Shown piece after piece: positions 14,881 through 21,285 of a stretch of 21,285 bases of DNA. The notes below the pieces were generated by a model, which was not told where the DNA came from, did not search any database, and worked only from the letters and a program-made list of their open reading frames with translations. Each line of letters begins with the position of its first letter. Position 1 is the stretch's first letter. The position numbers and the translations under genes are program-made. The DNA comes from a virus, in the IMG/VR virus record IMGVR_UViG_3300025099_003971, positions 1 to 21,285 of that record; one strand, given 5' to 3'.

Positions 14881-14902
14881 TCCCCCAAACTGGGGGATAT
14901 TT
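14876..14902 (-). terminator. Strong hairpin terminator after dnaK
   Basis: Perfect 11-bp stem AAATATCCCCC / GGGGGATATTT with a 5-nt loop, 7 bp past the dnaK stop. Read leftward the right arm runs into ATTTATTT, an imperfect T-tract. Strongest hairpin in the window. Confidence 0.75.
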
Positions 14903-14909
14903 TAATAAA

Positions 14910-16781
14910 CTACTCTTTAACTTCTTCGTACTCAACGTCAGTTACTTCATCAGGTGAGTCTTGGTTGGGGGCATCCTCTTGAGTGGTTTGTTCATATAAT
15001 TTAGTACTAATTTCTTGCCATGTACTATTTAATTTTTCAGTTAGGTCTTCAACACCTTCCATATCTTCTTCTTTACAAACTTCTTTAAGTTCTTTAATAG
15101 TATTCTCTAAACGAGACTTATCGTTTTCATCCAACTTTTCACCAAATTCTTTAATTTGTTTTTCTGTTTGGAAAATTAATGAGTCAGCTTCGTTTAGTTT
15201 ATTTATCTTTTCAAGTTTTTTACTATCACTTTCTGCGTTTGCTTCAGCTTCTTTTTTCATTCTTTCAATTTCATCATTAGATAAACTACTACCAGATTCA
15301 ATTTTAATATTTTGTTCTTTACCAGTACCTTTATCTTTAGCTTTAACATCTATAATACCGTTAGCGTCAATATCAAAAGTAACTTCAATCTGTGGAATTC
15401 CTCTTGGTGATGGTGGAATATCTGTTAGTTGGAATCTACCTAGTGTCCTATTGTCTGTAGCTATAGGTCTTTCACCTTGTAGTACATGTATATCTACAGC
15501 TGGTTGATTGTCCACGGCTGTAGAAAATATTTGACTTTTAGATGTCGGTATGGTTGTGTTAGATTCTATTAATGTTGTCATTACTTGTCCCATAGTTTCA
15601 ATACCTAAAGAAAGTGGTGTCACATCTAACAATAAAACGTCATTCACATCACCCTTTAACACACCACCTTGTATAGCAGCACCCATAGCAACCACCTCAT
15701 CTGGGTTAACACCTTTAGATGGTTTTTTCTTAAATAGTTTTTCTACAGCTTCTTGAACACAAGGAATTCTAGTTGAGCCTCCGACTAATAAAACTTCATC
15801 TATATCGTTAGCTTTTAAACCAGCATCTTTTAAAGCTTTCCTACAAGGAGTTAAACTTTTTTTAACTAAATCACTAACCATAGACTCAAATTTTGCTCTG
15901 GATAATGTACGTACTAAATGTTTAGGGCCAGTACTATCAGCTGTAATATATGGTAAGTTAATTTCAGTAGTTGTAGAATTTGATAACTCTACTTTGGCTT
16001 TTTCTGCTGATTCTCTTAGTCTTTGTAGAGCTGAAGCGTCTTTAGTTAAGTCCATTCCATTTTCTATTTTAAACTCATCAACTAACCAGTCTATAATTTT
16101 TTCATCAAAATTATCACCACCTAAATGTGTGTCACCATTAGTTGACTTTACCTCAAATACACCATCACCTAACTCTAAAACTGACACATCAAAAGTACCA
16201 CCACCTAAGTCATAAACAGCAACAGTCATATCTTTGTCTTTTTTGTCCATACCATAAGCAAGTGCTGCTGCTGTTGGTTCATTGATGATTCTAAGTACTT
16301 TTAATCCTGAAATTTCACCCGCTTCTTTTGTTGCCTTTCTTTGTTCATCATTAAAGTAGGCTGGTACAGTAATAACTGCTTCTGTTACTTTTTCACCTAA
16401 ATAATCTTCAGCTGTCTTTTTTAAATTTTGTAAAACAACAGCGGAAACCTCTTGTGGCACATAAGACTTACCATCAACCTTTATGGTTACAATATCCTTT
16501 GTACCCTTTAACACATCATAAGGCATTTTTTTAGCCTCTTTATTTACCTCACTAAATTTACTACCTATAAATCTTTTAACAGAATAGATAGTATTTTTAG
16601 GATTTGTAACAGCTTGTCGTTTTGCTGGGTCACCGACACTACGGTTCCCATCTTTAAACGACACTATAGAAGGTGTGGTTCTTTTACCTTCAGCGTTTAC
16701 AATTATTTCGGGGTTACCACCCTCTACCACAGAAACACAAGAATTTGTAGTTCCTAAATCAATTCCAATTACTTTTCCCAT
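14910..16781 (-). CDS. dnaK: Molecular chaperone DnaK (Hsp70), full length
   Basis: ATP-driven Hsp70 chaperone. 623 aa, close to bacterial DnaK (638 in E. coli). Nucleotide domain: phosphate-1 IDLGTTNS at 7-14, K69 in [18 protein letters not shown] at 166-177, phosphate-2 [10 protein letters not shown] at 191-200 with T196, adenosine motif [10 protein letters not shown] at 331-340. Linker [13 protein letters not shown] at 381-393, substrate domain to about 500, helical lid, and a disordered tail ending EYEEVKE, like the EEVD-type acidic ends. All key residues are present, so it should be active. No dnaJ or grpE is in the window, so host cochaperones would be needed. [11 protein letters not shown] and EINLPYIT resemble Bacteroidetes DnaK. 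Divergent from the Clp gene, with a host-type promoter and its own terminator. Confidence 0.97.
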   Translation of the reverse strand: MGKVIGIDLGTTNSCVSVVEGGNPEIIVNAEGKRTTPSIVSFKDGNRSVGDPAKRQAVTNPKNTIYSVKRFIGSKFSEVNKEAKKMPYDVLKGTKDIVTIKVDGKSYVPQEVSAVVLQNLKKTAEDYLGEKVTEAVITVPAYFNDEQRKATKEAGEISGLKVLRIINEPTAAALAYGMDKKDKDMTVAVYDLGGGTFDVSVLELGDGVFEVKSTNGDTHLGGDNFDEKIIDWLVDEFKIENGMDLTKDASALQRLRESAEKAKVELSNSTTTEINLPYITADSTGPKHLVRTLSRAKFESMVSDLVKKSLTPCRKALKDAGLKANDIDEVLLVGGSTRIPCVQEAVEKLFKKKPSKGVNPDEVVAMGAAIQGGVLKGDVNDVLLLDVTPLSLGIETMGQVMTTLIESNTTIPTSKSQIFSTAVDNQPAVDIHVLQGERPIATDNRTLGRFQLTDIPPSPRGIPQIEVTFDIDANGIIDVKAKDKGTGKEQNIKIESGSSLSNDEIERMKKEAEANAESDSKKLEKINKLNEADSLIFQTEKQIKEFGEKLDENDKSRLENTIKELKEVCKEEDMEGVEDLTEKLNSTWQEISTKLYEQTTQEDAPNQDSPDEVTDVEYEEVKE

Positions 16782-16848
16782 TTAATTAATTTTTATTTAT
16801 TTTTATTTATGAATTTATTTTCAATATATTATATTACAATTACCATAC

Positions 16849-16880
16849 CAAAGGTAATAAATTTATAATTACGTGTCAAG
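16849..16880 (-). promoter_or_regulatory. Bacteroidetes-type promoter for dnaK
   Basis: Read leftward: CTTG (16877-16880), 20 bp, TACCTTTG (16849-16856). This fits the Bacteroidetes primary-sigma consensus TTG - about 19-21 bp - TAnnTTTG, with an exact -7 element; the -33 region also reads TTGACA. It would give a leader of roughly 60 nt before the dnaK ATG. Confidence 0.7.
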
Positions 16881-16892
16881 GTGTCTACCATA

Positions 16893-16907
16893 GTGACATT
16901 TTGTCAC
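16893..16907. promoter_or_regulatory. Inverted repeat in dnaK/clp control region, possible operator
   Basis: Perfect 6-bp inverted repeat GTGACA - TTT - TGTCAC, centred between the divergent genes, 13 bp beyond the dnaK -33 element. Related TGTC half-sites occur at 16874 and 16882. It does not match the CIRCE heat-shock operator. A site for a repressor or activator controlling both genes is plausible. Confidence 0.4.
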
Positions 16908-16927
16908 AAGTTTTAAATATAAGTTTA
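16900..16927 (+). promoter_or_regulatory. Weak candidate promoter for the Clp gene
   Basis: TTTG (16900-16903), 16 bp, TAAGTTTA (16920-16927), one base off the TAnnTTTG element and with a short spacer, overlapping the inverted repeat. The rest of the 16782-16996 gap is AT-rich and shows nothing else I can support. Confidence 0.25.
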
Positions 16928-16996
16928 ACTAACATACTTCTTTATTGATTATTTTATAATTTAGTATTAATCTTAACTATAACTAAAAAAACAAAT

Positions 16997-19015
16997 ATGT
17001 CTACAATGGATGAAATACCAAACGAAGAACCAAGACAACGTTCAAAAGATACAGCTAAAAGTTCGTCAACACCAATACTAGATAACTTTTCTAGAGATTT
17101 AACAATGTTGGCCTCATTAGATGAGTTGGACCCAGTTATTGGTAGGAAAAATGAAATTAGAAGAATTGCTCAAACATTATCTAGAAGGAAAAAAAATAAC
17201 CCAATATTAATAGGTGAACCTGGTTGTGGTAAAACAGCCATAGTCGAAGGTCTAGCTATGATAATACATGAAGGTAAATGTCCTAGAAATTTATTAGATA
17301 AAAGAATAGTATCTTTAGAATTAACTTCTTTAGTTGCTGGAACAAAATATAGAGGTCAGTTTGAGGAACGTATGAAAGCTGTTCTAGACGAGTTAAGGGA
17401 TAATAAAGATATTATAATTTTTATTGATGAAATTCATACTGTGGTTGGTACTGGTAATTCTTCTGGTAATTTAGATGCTGCTAATATATTTAAACCAGCA
17501 TTAGCTAGGGGTGAAGTACAATGTATCGGTGCAACAACACTGGATGAATACCGTGAAAAAATAGAAAAAGATGGGGCTTTAGATAGAAGATTTCAAAAGG
17601 TACATATAGAACCAACAACAACTGATGAAACTTTACAAATTTTACAAAATATTAAAAATAAATATGAAGACCACCATAAAGTAATTTATAGTTTAGACAC
17701 ATTAAAAAATTGTGTTGACTTAGCGGATAGATATATAACAGAAAGAGAATTTCCAGATAAGGCTATAGACATTTTAGACGAGGTTGGTTCTAAAGTACAA
17801 TTAGATATTAAATACCCTAAAAACATAGAGGAACTTAAGAAAAAAATTGTAGAAATTCAGTTAGAGAAATTTGAAGTTGTCCAATCTCAAAAATATGAAA
17901 AAGCTGCTGAAATAAGAGATACGGAAAAAAAATTAGTTTCAGAACTAGACGTTAAAAAGAAGGTTTGGGAAGAGAAACAAGAGTTGAATCGTGTTGTAGT
18001 AACTATAGATGATGTTTTGTCTGTGGTATCCGACATAACTAAAATACCACTATCTAGATTAGGAACTAAAGATAAAAAACGTTTACTTAATTTAGAAAAT
18101 AACATAACTGGTGTTGTTGTAGGTCAAAATGAGGCTGTTGAAAAAGTTTCTAAATCCATAAGACGTAATAGTGTTGGGATTAGAGATAGTAAAAAACCTA
18201 TCGGTTCATTTATATTTTTAGGACCAACAGGTGTAGGTAAAACACATTTAGCTAAAAAATTAGCTGAGGAAGTTTTTGGTAGTGAAGATTCTGTAATTAG
18301 AGTTGATATGTCAGAGTATCAAGAAAAACATTCCATGTCTAGATTAATCGGTTCACCTCCTGGATATGTAGGTTACAATGAGGGTGGTCAGTTAACTGAA
18401 AAAATTAGACTAAACCCATATTCATTAGTTCTTTTTGATGAAATAGAAAAAGCTCATGGTGATGTGTTCAATTTAATGTTACAAATATTGGATGATGGTT
18501 ATGTTACTGATGCTTCTGGTAGAAAAGTTAATTTTAAAAACACATTAATTATTATGACATCTAATATTGGAATAAAACAAGTTATGGATTTTGGTACTGG
18601 TATTGGTTTTTCAACTAAAGCTAAAAAACAAAAAGAGGATGAACACACTAGAACCATAATCTCTAAAGCTTTAAAAAACACTTTTAACCCTGAATTTTTA
18701 AATAGGTTAGATGATATAATAACTTTTAACGCGTTAGATAAAAATTCACTTAAAAAAATCGTTAGATTAGAATTGGAGTCCTTAAAAACTAGATTATTGG
18801 AAAAAAATTATACTTTTAATTTTGGCCCTAGTATTATTAATCACATTGTTGATGTTGGTTATGATGAAAAATTTGGTGCTAGACCATTACAAAGAGCCAT
18901 TCAAACTGAAATTGAGGATTTTATTTCTGATGAAATTTTAAAGGGTAGCATATCTGAAGATGTCAAATACACTTTAAGTTACAACAAAAAAACAGAAAAG
19001 GTAAAAATAAAGTAA
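16997..19015 (+). CDS. ClpC-like AAA+ unfoldase lacking the N-domain
   Basis: Two-ring AAA+ unfoldase. 672 aa, versus about 810-850 for ClpC, the difference being the absent N-terminal Clp_N adaptor-binding domain; instead there is a 27-residue polar tail. NBD1: Walker A GEPGCGKT 73-80, pore loop GTKYRG 115-120, Walker B IIIFIDEI 139-146, RRF finger 198-200. Short middle domain with a UVR-type motif (QSQKYEKAAEIRDTEKKL, 296-313), which marks ClpC and not ClpB. NBD2: GPTGVGKT 409-416, pore loop GYVGYNEGG 456-464, LVLFDEIE 477-484, FLNRLDD 567-573, sensor-2 GARPLQRAI 627-635. An IGF tripeptide at 536-538 stands where ClpA/ClpC carry the ClpP-binding loop. No clpP is in the window, so host ClpP would be the partner. 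Closely resembles Bacteroidetes ClpC; probably acquired from a host. Confidence 0.93.
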   Translation: MSTMDEIPNEEPRQRSKDTAKSSSTPILDNFSRDLTMLASLDELDPVIGRKNEIRRIAQTLSRRKKNNPILIGEPGCGKTAIVEGLAMIIHEGKCPRNLLDKRIVSLELTSLVAGTKYRGQFEERMKAVLDELRDNKDIIIFIDEIHTVVGTGNSSGNLDAANIFKPALARGEVQCIGATTLDEYREKIEKDGALDRRFQKVHIEPTTTDETLQILQNIKNKYEDHHKVIYSLDTLKNCVDLADRYITEREFPDKAIDILDEVGSKVQLDIKYPKNIEELKKKIVEIQLEKFEVVQSQKYEKAAEIRDTEKKLVSELDVKKKVWEEKQELNRVVVTIDDVLSVVSDITKIPLSRLGTKDKKRLLNLENNITGVVVGQNEAVEKVSKSIRRNSVGIRDSKKPIGSFIFLGPTGVGKTHLAKKLAEEVFGSEDSVIRVDMSEYQEKHSMSRLIGSPPGYVGYNEGGQLTEKIRLNPYSLVLFDEIEKAHGDVFNLMLQILDDGYVTDASGRKVNFKNTLIIMTSNIGIKQVMDFGTGIGFSTKAKKQKEDEHTRTIISKALKNTFNPEFLNRLDDIITFNALDKNSLKKIVRLELESLKTRLLEKNYTFNFGPSIINHIVDVGYDEKFGARPLQRAIQTEIEDFISDEILKGSISEDVKYTLSYNKKTEKVKIK

Positions 19016-19022
19016 AATTATC

Positions 19023-19053
19023 TTTGTAGTCTGAAACAAAATCTCTATCTTTG
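19023..19053 (+). promoter_or_regulatory. Bacteroidetes-type promoter for the 19068 operon
   Basis: TTTG (19023-19026), 19 bp, TATCTTTG (19046-19053): an exact match to the Bacteroidetes TTTG / TAnnTTTG consensus. The -33 TTTG is itself the end of a second TATCTTTG (19019-19026). The predicted start site lies a few bases before the ATG at 19068, giving a very short leader. Confidence 0.8.
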
Positions 19054-19067
19054 TCGTATAATTAGAT

Positions 19068-19544
19068 ATGAGAAAACTACCAAAAATATTAAAACAAATC
19101 ATTAAGAAAAAAAGATTTTCTTTAGACACCTTAGACAGTACAAGTTCCTGGAGAGGTGGTATGAAAATTGATTACCGTGTTACAATGGTTAAGTCTGGTA
19201 GTGAAGATTGTTGGGACCACGTGACACCTTTAAACACTGGTTACGGTAATATTTACGTAAATTTAAAAGTTAGGGGCTCAGTAGAAATGTCTGAAGGGTA
19301 TGGGTGTGATAAATGGTTAATGGAAATTAGCAGAGCTACCGAAACAAGGAAGAACTACTGGGGTGGTTATGAATGTAAATACAACCGTGGTCGTTTTTGG
19401 GGAATCCAACCAAATAAACAAATTCGTAGAGAGATTCGTAAACAAGTAAAAGATGAAGTTAAAGATTTTTTAAAATTAATGGGTATATCAACAAATAGTT
19501 GGGATGGTGGAATAGAGATTAAAACAATAAGTTGGGAAAAATGA
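19068..19544 (+). CDS. Unknown basic protein coupled to SprT-like gene
   Basis: Not recognised. 158 aa. Very basic N-terminus (RKLPKILKQIIKKKR), then an apparent beta-rich domain with many Trp, Tyr and Gly (WRGGMKIDYRVTMV, then YGNIYVNLKVRGSVEMSEGY and RKNYWGGYECKYNRGRFWG) and a C-terminal basic helix (QIRREIRKQVKDEVKDFLKL). Three Cys are scattered. No signal peptide or membrane segment. It has its own Bacteroidetes-type promoter and its TGA overlaps the next ATG (ATGA), so it is translationally coupled to the SprT-like protein and probably works with it. Nucleic-acid binding is possible from the basic charge but not shown. Confidence 0.8.
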   Translation: MRKLPKILKQIIKKKRFSLDTLDSTSSWRGGMKIDYRVTMVKSGSEDCWDHVTPLNTGYGNIYVNLKVRGSVEMSEGYGCDKWLMEISRATETRKNYWGGYECKYNRGRFWGIQPNKQIRREIRKQVKDEVKDFLKLMGISTNSWDGGIEIKTISWEK

Positions 19545-20041
19545 AATTAGAAAAAGCAAGAAATATAACCCTTAGATTAATGAGACAACACGGTCTTTCT
19601 GATTATACCTTTAAGTGGGACCGAGCGGTTCGTAGATTTGGTTGTCATAACGGTAGATTAAAAACACTTTCACTTTCTAGACCTATGACAGAACATGAAA
19701 ATAACGAAAAAAGAGTTATCAACACTATTCTTCATGAAATAGCTCACGCGTTAGATTATAGAAAAAGAGGTTACTCTAATCATGACTCTGAATGGAAAAG
19801 GGTAGCTAGGTCTATTGGTTGTAGTGGTGAAAGATGTAGTAGTGGTTCTGGTGTAGATAAATCTCAATTTATGAAATGGGTCGCTACTTGTCCTAGTTGT
19901 GAAAGAGAGGTTTATTACGCTAGAAAAACAAAAGTAGATAAAGCCTGTGGTAGTTGTTGTAAAAAACACAACAATAACAAATACACTTCAAAATATAGAT
20001 TTAGTTGGGTTTTAAATCCAAAAGTGGTTAAACAATACTAG
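19541..20041 (+). CDS. SprT-like zinc metalloprotein
   Basis: SprT/Spartan-like metallopeptidase domain. From ATG 19541, 166 aa; an in-frame TTG nine bases earlier is less likely because the ATG forms a classic ATGA overlap with the preceding stop. Zinc-site motif HEIAHALD (H65, E66, H69) with a third ligand in SNHDSEWKR (H81), then a C-terminal zinc ribbon CPSC...CGSC (about 117-120 and 136-139). This HExxH plus ribbon layout is that of SprT-like proteins; in eukaryotes Spartan removes DNA-protein crosslinks, but the phage role is unknown. All catalytic residues are present. It ends 1 bp from the convergent 20043 gene, with no terminator visible between. Confidence 0.88.
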   Translation: MKLEKARNITLRLMRQHGLSDYTFKWDRAVRRFGCHNGRLKTLSLSRPMTEHENNEKRVINTILHEIAHALDYRKRGYSNHDSEWKRVARSIGCSGERCSSGSGVDKSQFMKWVATCPSCEREVYYARKTKVDKACGSCCKKHNNNKYTSKYRFSWVLNPKVVKQY

Positions 20042-20042
20042 T

Positions 20043-20930
20043 TTATTTAAAATTTTCTAAAAAAGGCCACAACTCATCGTCCTTTAATATTTTTGTAATA
20101 GATGGGAATAACCAAGGAGATATGTTGGACATTTTTAAACCTTTATTTAACCAAACAAAAACTTGTTGATTTTTTAATGCTGATATCTGAGCTTCACCAT
20201 ATGTTCCAGCTCCAGCTGTACCATCAAAACTAACTAAATTAGTATCACACACCTGTAACATATATAAGTCTTGGTGTACTATTTGTTCTCTGATTTTTTC
20301 TTTAAAAATTAACATATCATCATCTGTGAGTTCATTAGCTTTCCATTTTCCAAACATTTCTTGAAATTCTGGGTCTTCAGCCCTAACTGTTTCAGCTCTT
20401 AAAGGATTTAATATTGCTGGTGTTTTTAGTCCAGAATAATTTAAATTACCACTAGTAACTAAAACTTTTAATCTTTCGTCTTTAACCACATAGTCTGGAC
20501 CAAAAAATTCCTCTACTTTGGTTCTCCAAGATGCACCATCTTCAGCAAAATCTATACCACCACCAAGATACATAGCTTTTGGTGTAAATATTCCCGACAT
20601 ATCTGTTGGGTCTAAAACTTTTAACATATGAATGGTATCTTTTATTTCATTCATAGAAGCGTTAATTAAAAAATTAGTGGCTTTATCTGTGATATACCTT
20701 TTAAACCACTTAAGTATTTTACCTAGTGTACCACTAGCTTTCATTTCTGGGATACCCCCATAGTTTATTTGTTCCTCTAAATTTTCTTGATTTTTAACAC
20801 TAGCTAAAGTTTCTAACCCTCTTAATATTGATTTTCTTTCTTGGAATGGTAGGTCAAATATTTCGTCTTTAAATTCGTCTACGTTTGTAGAAGTGTGTTC
20901 TCTTAATACTTTTTTAATTAAATTTTCCAT
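20043..20930 (-). CDS. Nucleoside 2-deoxyribosyltransferase-like protein
   Basis: Resembles the nucleoside deoxyribosyltransferase-like fold. 295 aa from ATG 20930 (a TTG one codon earlier gives no advantage). Residues 1-110 are a helical extension starting MENLIKKVLREH. The enzyme-like part is 118-262: YLGGGID (121-127), GASWRTKVEEFF with W135, a strand-loop around D221 (QDLYMLQVCDTNLVSFD), and GTYGEAQIS at 242-250, where Glu246 matches the catalytic Glu of the GTxxE motif. This is shorter and more divergent than classical enzymes, so substrate is uncertain: a nucleoside, nucleotide or related glycosyl bond. It overlaps the upstream deoC stop by one base (TGATG), implying coupled deoxynucleoside metabolism. 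Confidence 0.65.
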   Translation of the reverse strand: MENLIKKVLREHTSTNVDEFKDEIFDLPFQERKSILRGLETLASVKNQENLEEQINYGGIPEMKASGTLGKILKWFKRYITDKATNFLINASMNEIKDTIHMLKVLDPTDMSGIFTPKAMYLGGGIDFAEDGASWRTKVEEFFGPDYVVKDERLKVLVTSGNLNYSGLKTPAILNPLRAETVRAEDPEFQEMFGKWKANELTDDDMLIFKEKIREQIVHQDLYMLQVCDTNLVSFDGTAGAGTYGEAQISALKNQQVFVWLNKGLKMSNISPWLFPSITKILKDDELWPFLENFK

Positions 20931-21285
20931 CAATAATCTTTATTTGTTTCTTTTCCTAACATTATTTCTTTTGCCGCAGACGTTCCAATTCTAGAAGCTC
21001 CAGCGTTAACCATGTTTAAAACATCGTCTTTACTATAAATACCACCAGACGCTTTAACCTTCAAAGGTCCTGCATTTTGTGACATTATTGACACAGCATC
21101 AATTGTTGCTCCTCCTGGACTACCGTCTTCAGGTGTAAAAAATCCAGTAGAAGTTTTTACAAAAACATTTTTAGCTTTTTCAACACCAACACTTTGTATT
21201 ACTATTTCACTAATTAGTTTTGTAAGTTCAGCTATTTGTTCACTTGTTAAAGCTGCTGATTCTATAATCCATTTTACTGATTTCC
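20930..21285 (-). CDS. deoC: Deoxyribose-phosphate aldolase (5' end outside window)
   Basis: Class I aldolase that splits 2-deoxyribose-5-phosphate into glyceraldehyde-3-phosphate and acetaldehyde, the last step of deoxynucleoside breakdown. Only the C-terminal 117 residues are visible; the start lies past the right edge. Seen: FVKTSTGFFTPEDGSPGGAT, containing the Schiff-base Lys of the KTSTG motif, and KVKASGGI with the second active-site Lys, then ASRIGTSAAKEIM, as in bacterial DeoC. The upstream part, including the other catalytic Asp, cannot be checked. The stop shares a base with the next start (TGATG), indicating an operon with the deoxyribosyltransferase-like gene. A phage copy would help recycle deoxyribose or carbon during infection. 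Confidence 0.9.
   Translation of the reverse strand, partial: KSVKWIIESAALTSEQIAELTKLISEIVIQSVGVEKAKNVFVKTSTGFFTPEDGSPGGATIDAVSIMSQNAGPLKVKASGGIYSKDDVLNMVNAGASRIGTSAAKEIMLGKETNKDY

Noticed and set aside
16782-16996. CIRCE-type or other heat-shock operator controlling dnaK
   Set aside because: No TTAGCACTC/GAGTGCTAA arms are present; only a shorter, different dyad is seen.
17656-17662. Another ATAAATA (TATTTAT on minus)
   Set aside because: It lies inside the Clp coding region with no leftward gene start nearby.
1-21285. tRNA, rRNA or integration-site signatures
   Set aside because: No cloverleaf, CCA-ended or long direct-repeat pattern was seen in the intergenic regions, which are nearly all under 75 bp.

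Overview
This window looks like part of a tailed-phage genome of the T4-like (myovirus) lineage that probably infects a marine-type Bacteroidetes/Flavobacteria host. Phage identity rests on a head-morphogenesis block on the minus strand, read right to left: large terminase (gp17-like), portal (gp20-like), prohead protease (gp21-like), scaffold (gp22-like) and major capsid protein (gp23-like, cut by the left edge). The host inference rests on three things. Two exact Bacteroidetes-type promoters (TTG/TTTG, 19-20 bp, TAnnTTTG) precede dnaK and the 19068 gene. The Clp ATPase reads like a Bacteroidetes ClpC. Starts lack Shine-Dalgarno sequences and have A/T-rich leaders. DNA is AT-rich and packed, with the longest non-coding stretch only about 215 bp (16782-16996).

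Layout. 1-9170 (minus) is the head and packaging block, with three unrecognised proteins between portal and protease. 9221-13811 (minus) is an apparent transcription unit of five unassigned proteins, two of them very acidic and resembling prohead-core or scaffold components, plus a small Gly/Cys-containing protein. 13858-14859 (minus) holds a nucleotidyltransferase-fold protein and a KTSC-domain protein. 14910-19015 is a divergent pair: a full-length DnaK (minus) and a ClpC-like AAA+ unfoldase without the usual N-domain (plus), sharing a control region with an inverted repeat. 19068-20041 (plus) is an unknown protein translationally coupled to a SprT-like zinc metalloprotein. 20043-21285 (minus) is a nucleoside-deoxyribosyltransferase-like protein coupled to deoxyribose-phosphate aldolase (cut by the right edge).

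How it may work together. Two regulatory classes are visible. Host-type promoters serve dnaK and the 19068 operon, so these could be expressed early from host RNA polymerase. Nine leftward genes, nearly all in the structural region, instead carry a TATTTAT box 4-34 bp before the start codon, often directly after a hairpin or terminator, which suggests a phage-specific late signal. The most striking content is the DnaK + ClpC-like pair: a phage-borne proteostasis module that could fold capsid components or redirect the host ClpP protease. No tRNA, CRISPR array, insertion sequence or integration site was seen.
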